In this document: piece by piece, positions 61,117-64,000 of the stretch
Layout: each line of letters begins with the position of its first letter
Position numbering within the stretch: the first letter of the stretch is position 1
From: G963674835 sp963674835
GTDB lineage: Bacteria > Planctomycetota > Planctomycetia > Pirellulales > Thermoguttaceae
Length of the DNA: 64,000 nt
Assembly (NCBI GenBank): GCA_963674835.2
Contig: CAXXKC010000001.1
Coordinates: 1 to 64,000 of the forward strand
Direction of reading: 5' to 3'
Translations under genes and position numbers: made by a program
Notes under the pieces: model-generated
Seen by the model: the letters and a program-made list of their open reading frames with translations, nothing else
What the model was told of the DNA's origin: nothing
The model's database searches: none

Positions 61117-63276
61117 ATGGCTCTTGATCTGAACGAGTGGTATTCTGGAGATGTTGAGTATTTGGTGGGGCAATCTGGTCCAGCGACACCCATGTTTGAG
61201 CGGCCTCCATCCCTCAAGCTGAGCTATCCGCTCCCATACGGCGCAATCCTTCACGACGACGGGGTTCAGTTCGTCGTCTTCAGCCGCTCGGCAACGTCGA
61301 TGCGGGTGTTGTTGTACGACTCGGTTACGGACCCCGATCCGGCGGAGATTATCGATTTCGATCGCGAGTTGAACCGTTGGGGGGACGTGTGGAGCGTGTT
61401 CGTGCCGGGCATGAGCGCCGGACAGCTCTACCATTTCCAGGCCGACGGGCCCGTCGACCCGGCGACCGGGCAACGATTCGACCCCACCGCGCGGCTCATC
61501 GACCCCTACGCAAAGGCCCTGGCAGGCAACTTTCTCCCCCCAGTAGATGGGGTTACACGACCGCCTAAGTGCGTCGTGATCGACGACGATTTCGACTGGC
61601 GAGGCGGCCGGCATCTGCGACGGCGGCTCTCCGAGACGATCATCTACGAGACGCACGTTCGCGGGTTCACGAAGTCGCCGTCGAGCAACGTGAAGCACCC
61701 GGGCACGTATCTGGGCATCGTCGACAAGATACCGTACCTGCAATCGCTCGGCGTCACGGCGATCGAGCTGATGCCGGTCCACGAATTTCCGATCAACGAC
61801 TGCCTGGGCGAGATGCCACCGCGGCCGAACTACTGGGGCTACGACCCGATGGCGCTGTTCGCGCCGCATCGCGGATACGCCGTAGGGAGCACCCCCGGGT
61901 GCCAGGTGGCCGAGTTCAAGGAGATGGTCCGCGAACTGCATCGGGCGGGGATCGAGGTGATCCTGGACGTGGTCTTCAATCATACGTCGGAAGGGAACGA
62001 GCGCGGGCCGACGCTGACCTTCAAGGGGCTGGAAAACCGCGTCTACTACATGCTCGAAAACGGCGGGCAGTACTACAAGAACTACACCGGTTGCGGCAAC
62101 ACGCTTAACGGCAACCATCCGATCGTCCGCGAGTTGATCTTCAACTGTCTGCGCTACTGGGTGCACAACTACCACATCGATGGTTTCCGGTTCGACCTGG
62201 CATCGATTCTGAGCCGGGACCGGCAGGGAAACCTGATTCCCAACCCGCCGGTGGTCGAGGCGATCGCGGAGGATCCGCTTCTGGCCGACACGAAGATCAT
62301 CGCGGAAGCATGGGACGCCGCCGGGGCATACCAGGTGGGAACGTTTGCGAACCTGCGGTGGTCGGAGTGGAACGGGCGTTACCGCGACGACTTGCGGCGG
62401 TTCTGGCGGGGCGACCACCACATGGTTGGTGCGGTGGCGACGCGGATCGCGGGATCGAGCGACCTGTACCAGCCGACGGGCCGGCATCCGTACCACAGCA
62501 TCAACTTCATCACGTCGCACGACGGATTTCCGCTGAACGACCTGGTGAGCTACAACGAGAAGCATAACGAGGCGAACGGCGAGAACAACTGCGACGGCGA
62601 CAACAACGGCTACGCGTACAACTATGGCGTCGAGGGACCGACTCGCCGGAAGTCGATCGAGCAGGTGCGGCTGCGCCAGATCAAGAACATGCTGGCATCG
62701 CTGCTTCTGAGCCAGGGCGTGCCGATGATCCTGATGGGCGACGAATGCCGCCGCACGCAACGCGGGAACAACAACGCCTATTGCCAGGACAACTCGATCT
62801 CGTGGTTCGATTGGAAGATGGTAAAGCGGAACCGCGATCTGTACCGGTTCTGCCAGGTGTTGATTGCATTTCGCAAGGCGGAACCGACTGTGCGGCGAGA
62901 GGATTTCTTGAGCGGCCGACCGTGCCGGCCGGGTGGACTGCCCGACGTGAGTTGGTTCAACGCGCATGGCGGAACGATCGATTGGGGACACGACGATCGA
63001 AGCCTGGTGTGCCTGCTGGGGGCTGCCCCGCGGTCGGACCCGGAAGCGGTGCCGAACCACCACGTGCTGATCGTCATGCACGCGGGAGTCGACGCGCGGG
63101 ACTTCATTCTGCCCCCGGTGGCGCGGAGCCTTTCGTGGCGGCTGTTCATCGACACGGCCGCGTTTTCGCCGTCAGACATCTATCCTGGCCTGGACGGACC
63201 CGCGCCGCCGCCGACCGGCGTGGTGCCTGCGGAGCCGCGTTCGCTGGTATGCTACGTGGCGCCGGACGAGCACTGA
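61117..63276 (+). CDS. glgX: Glycogen debranching enzyme, isoamylase type
   Basis: The 719-residue GH13 enzyme hydrolyses alpha-1,6 branches of glycogen or limit dextrin in the cytoplasm. An N-terminal CBM48 beta-domain (YPLPYGAILHDDGVQFVVFS) precedes the TIM barrel. Active-site segments are VILDVVFNHTSEG, the nucleophile Asp in IDGFRFDLASIL (near residue 360), acid/base Glu in KIIAEAWDAAG (near 396) and the third Asp in NFITSHDGFPLNDLV (near 467). NGENNCDGDNNG is a GlgX-type loop. The C-terminal beta-domain is short. No glycogen synthesis gene is adjacent. The ATG has no strong ribosome site. Confidence 0.95.
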   Translation: MALDLNEWYSGDVEYLVGQSGPATPMFERPPSLKLSYPLPYGAILHDDGVQFVVFSRSATSMRVLLYDSVTDPDPAEIIDFDRELNRWGDVWSVFVPGMSAGQLYHFQADGPVDPATGQRFDPTARLIDPYAKALAGNFLPPVDGVTRPPKCVVIDDDFDWRGGRHLRRRLSETIIYETHVRGFTKSPSSNVKHPGTYLGIVDKIPYLQSLGVTAIELMPVHEFPINDCLGEMPPRPNYWGYDPMALFAPHRGYAVGSTPGCQVAEFKEMVRELHRAGIEVILDVVFNHTSEGNERGPTLTFKGLENRVYYMLENGGQYYKNYTGCGNTLNGNHPIVRELIFNCLRYWVHNYHIDGFRFDLASILSRDRQGNLIPNPPVVEAIAEDPLLADTKIIAEAWDAAGAYQVGTFANLRWSEWNGRYRDDLRRFWRGDHHMVGAVATRIAGSSDLYQPTGRHPYHSINFITSHDGFPLNDLVSYNEKHNEANGENNCDGDNNGYAYNYGVEGPTRRKSIEQVRLRQIKNMLASLLLSQGVPMILMGDECRRTQRGNNNAYCQDNSISWFDWKMVKRNRDLYRFCQVLIAFRKAEPTVRREDFLSGRPCRPGGLPDVSWFNAHGGTIDWGHDDRSLVCLLGAAPRSDPEAVPNHHVLIVMHAGVDARDFILPPVARSLSWRLFIDTAAFSPSDIYPGLDGPAPPPTGVVPAEPRSLVCYVAPDEH

Positions 63277-63329
63277 GTCGAGGGTGCCAAGGCCGGACTG
63301 ACGAGTCGTCGCGCGGGATCGGGATTCGC

Positions 63330-63363
63330 TGGTGGGGCTCGCTGCGCTCGGCCCATCCCACGG
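63330..63363. repeat. Palindromic WAERSEPH-type repeat, copy 4
   Basis: CTGGTGGGG, CTCGCTGCGCTCGGCCCA and TCCCACGGG match the family core. It follows glgX by about 55 bases. Confidence 0.75.
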
Positions 63364-63526
63364 GTTGGCGGTTGCGCGATAGGGCTGGAGATCGGTTACC
63401 GCTCGCGACCGCGGGGCTTGCTTGAGAGGTGGCAGGCATGGCGGTATACTGACGCGCGCCGTGCGAACTGAGCGAGCTGCTGCGGTTGTCGGTCATCCAC
63501 GTGGTCCCCAGTCACGGGTGCATGCG

Positions 63527-64000
63527 ATGAGACGGCGAAAGGTGGTCGTCGAGGACCTGATGCAGCAGGATTATGTCTACTACCTGACGGAGCCCGTCGG
63601 GGAGAATTTCGATCCGGAGTTCAGGCCGGATCTGACGCCGAAGCAGATGCTCCAGATGGGGGTCTTTGGGGGCAAGTACATGACGGACTGCCGGAACGAG
63701 TTTCCCGCGGAGTGGTTCGCCGGAGCGAAGCTATGCCACGAGCGTCACGATGCCGAGCTGAACTACTTTTCGGTCAATGCGTCGCAGCCGCTGGCGGTGT
63801 GGCGGGCGAAGGGCTGGATCTACGAGGAGGATCCGCGGGGATGGTTCCAATGGTACTGTCGGTACTATATGGGCCGACGATGCCCGGACGACGCACGGCA
63901 GATCAAACGCTGGAAGGCGATGACGAGGCACATCGCACAGGTCAAGAAGCATTGCGCGGTGGGCGATCTAGACTGCCGGCGAAGGCAGCGCCAGGCGTTG
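63527..64000 (+). CDS. Conserved uncharacterised Trp/Tyr-rich protein, partial at the right edge
   Basis: A frame open to the edge encodes at least 158 residues from ATG at 63527. It reads MQQDYVYYLTEPVGENFDPE, then LTPKQMLQMGVFGGKYMTDC, FPAEWFAGAKL, ASQPLAVWRAKGWIYEEDPR and GWFQWYCRYYMGRRCPDDAR, ending CRRRQRQAL. I recall similar proteins of roughly this size in other bacteria and in eukaryotes, but know no function. It has no signal peptide, so it is probably cytoplasmic. The many aromatic residues suggest a compact ligand-binding fold. The ribosome site is weak. Confidence 0.75.
   Translation, partial: MRRRKVVVEDLMQQDYVYYLTEPVGENFDPEFRPDLTPKQMLQMGVFGGKYMTDCRNEFPAEWFAGAKLCHERHDAELNYFSVNASQPLAVWRAKGWIYEEDPRGWFQWYCRYYMGRRCPDDARQIKRWKAMTRHIAQVKKHCAVGDLDCRRRQRQAL

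Overview
The window looks like a chromosomal segment of a high-GC planctomycete (Planctomycetota, probably Pirellulales-like). The evidence is the mix of secreted HEAT-repeat, leucine-rich-repeat and twin-arginine Gfo/Idh/MocA proteins, a PknB-type kinase, sialidase-like secreted enzymes, the duplicated-ACT aspartate kinase, the groEL-groES-groEL arrangement, and several families of short palindromic intergenic repeats typical of that phylum. I saw no tRNA, rRNA, CRISPR array or prophage.

Layout. 0-5 kb: secreted or membrane proteins on the minus strand. 5.7-6.9 kb: a complete ISAs1-type insertion sequence with an exact 10-bp target duplication. 7-16.5 kb: a minus-strand glycan cluster (sialidase, NanA/DapA-type lyase, an FGE-like/sialidase fusion, three tandem propeller-type glycoside-hydrolase-like paralogues), then a sialidase remnant. 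17-24 kb: LRR protein, oxidoreductase, a translationally coupled toroid protein/threonine aldolase pair, a secreted transglutaminase-like protein. 24.3-25.9 kb: an ISKra4-type element whose transposase is split by a frameshift at a T4C6 run. 26-36 kb: methyltransferase, hemB, a membrane Ser/Thr kinase, truB, ftsK, then cimA behind a leader with all the parts of a ribosome-mediated attenuator. 36-45 kb: valS, a DUF151 protein and a hom / PGM-like kinase / lysC threonine operon. 45-54.5 kb: M42 peptidase and the chaperone block groEL1-groES-groEL2-dnaJ-grpE-fmdB-like-yacG, preceded by a perfect sigma-54 type -24/-12 element. 54.5-64 kb: glnB, a phosphotransferase-like protein, dsbD, purM, a cytochrome c'-like protein, glgX and a partial conserved gene.

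How the genes work together. Amino-acid supply is well represented: cimA begins isoleucine synthesis from pyruvate and appears to sense Val/Ile availability through a leader peptide carrying V-G-V-V-G-V-I-V-V-I-I. The hom operon makes homoserine and, probably through the PGM-superfamily protein, phosphohomoserine. The chaperone genes form a proteostasis block. The 7-16 kb cluster likely releases and cleaves sialic-acid-like sugars outside or at the surface of the cell.

The least ordinary items are the cimA attenuator (34.0-34.3 kb), the sigma-54 element before groEL1 (46.37 kb), a 97-bp MITE-like family in four copies, a 138-bp inverted-repeat element with 13-bp flanking direct repeats (44.8 kb), and three genes whose stop codons lie inside three different dispersed repeats.
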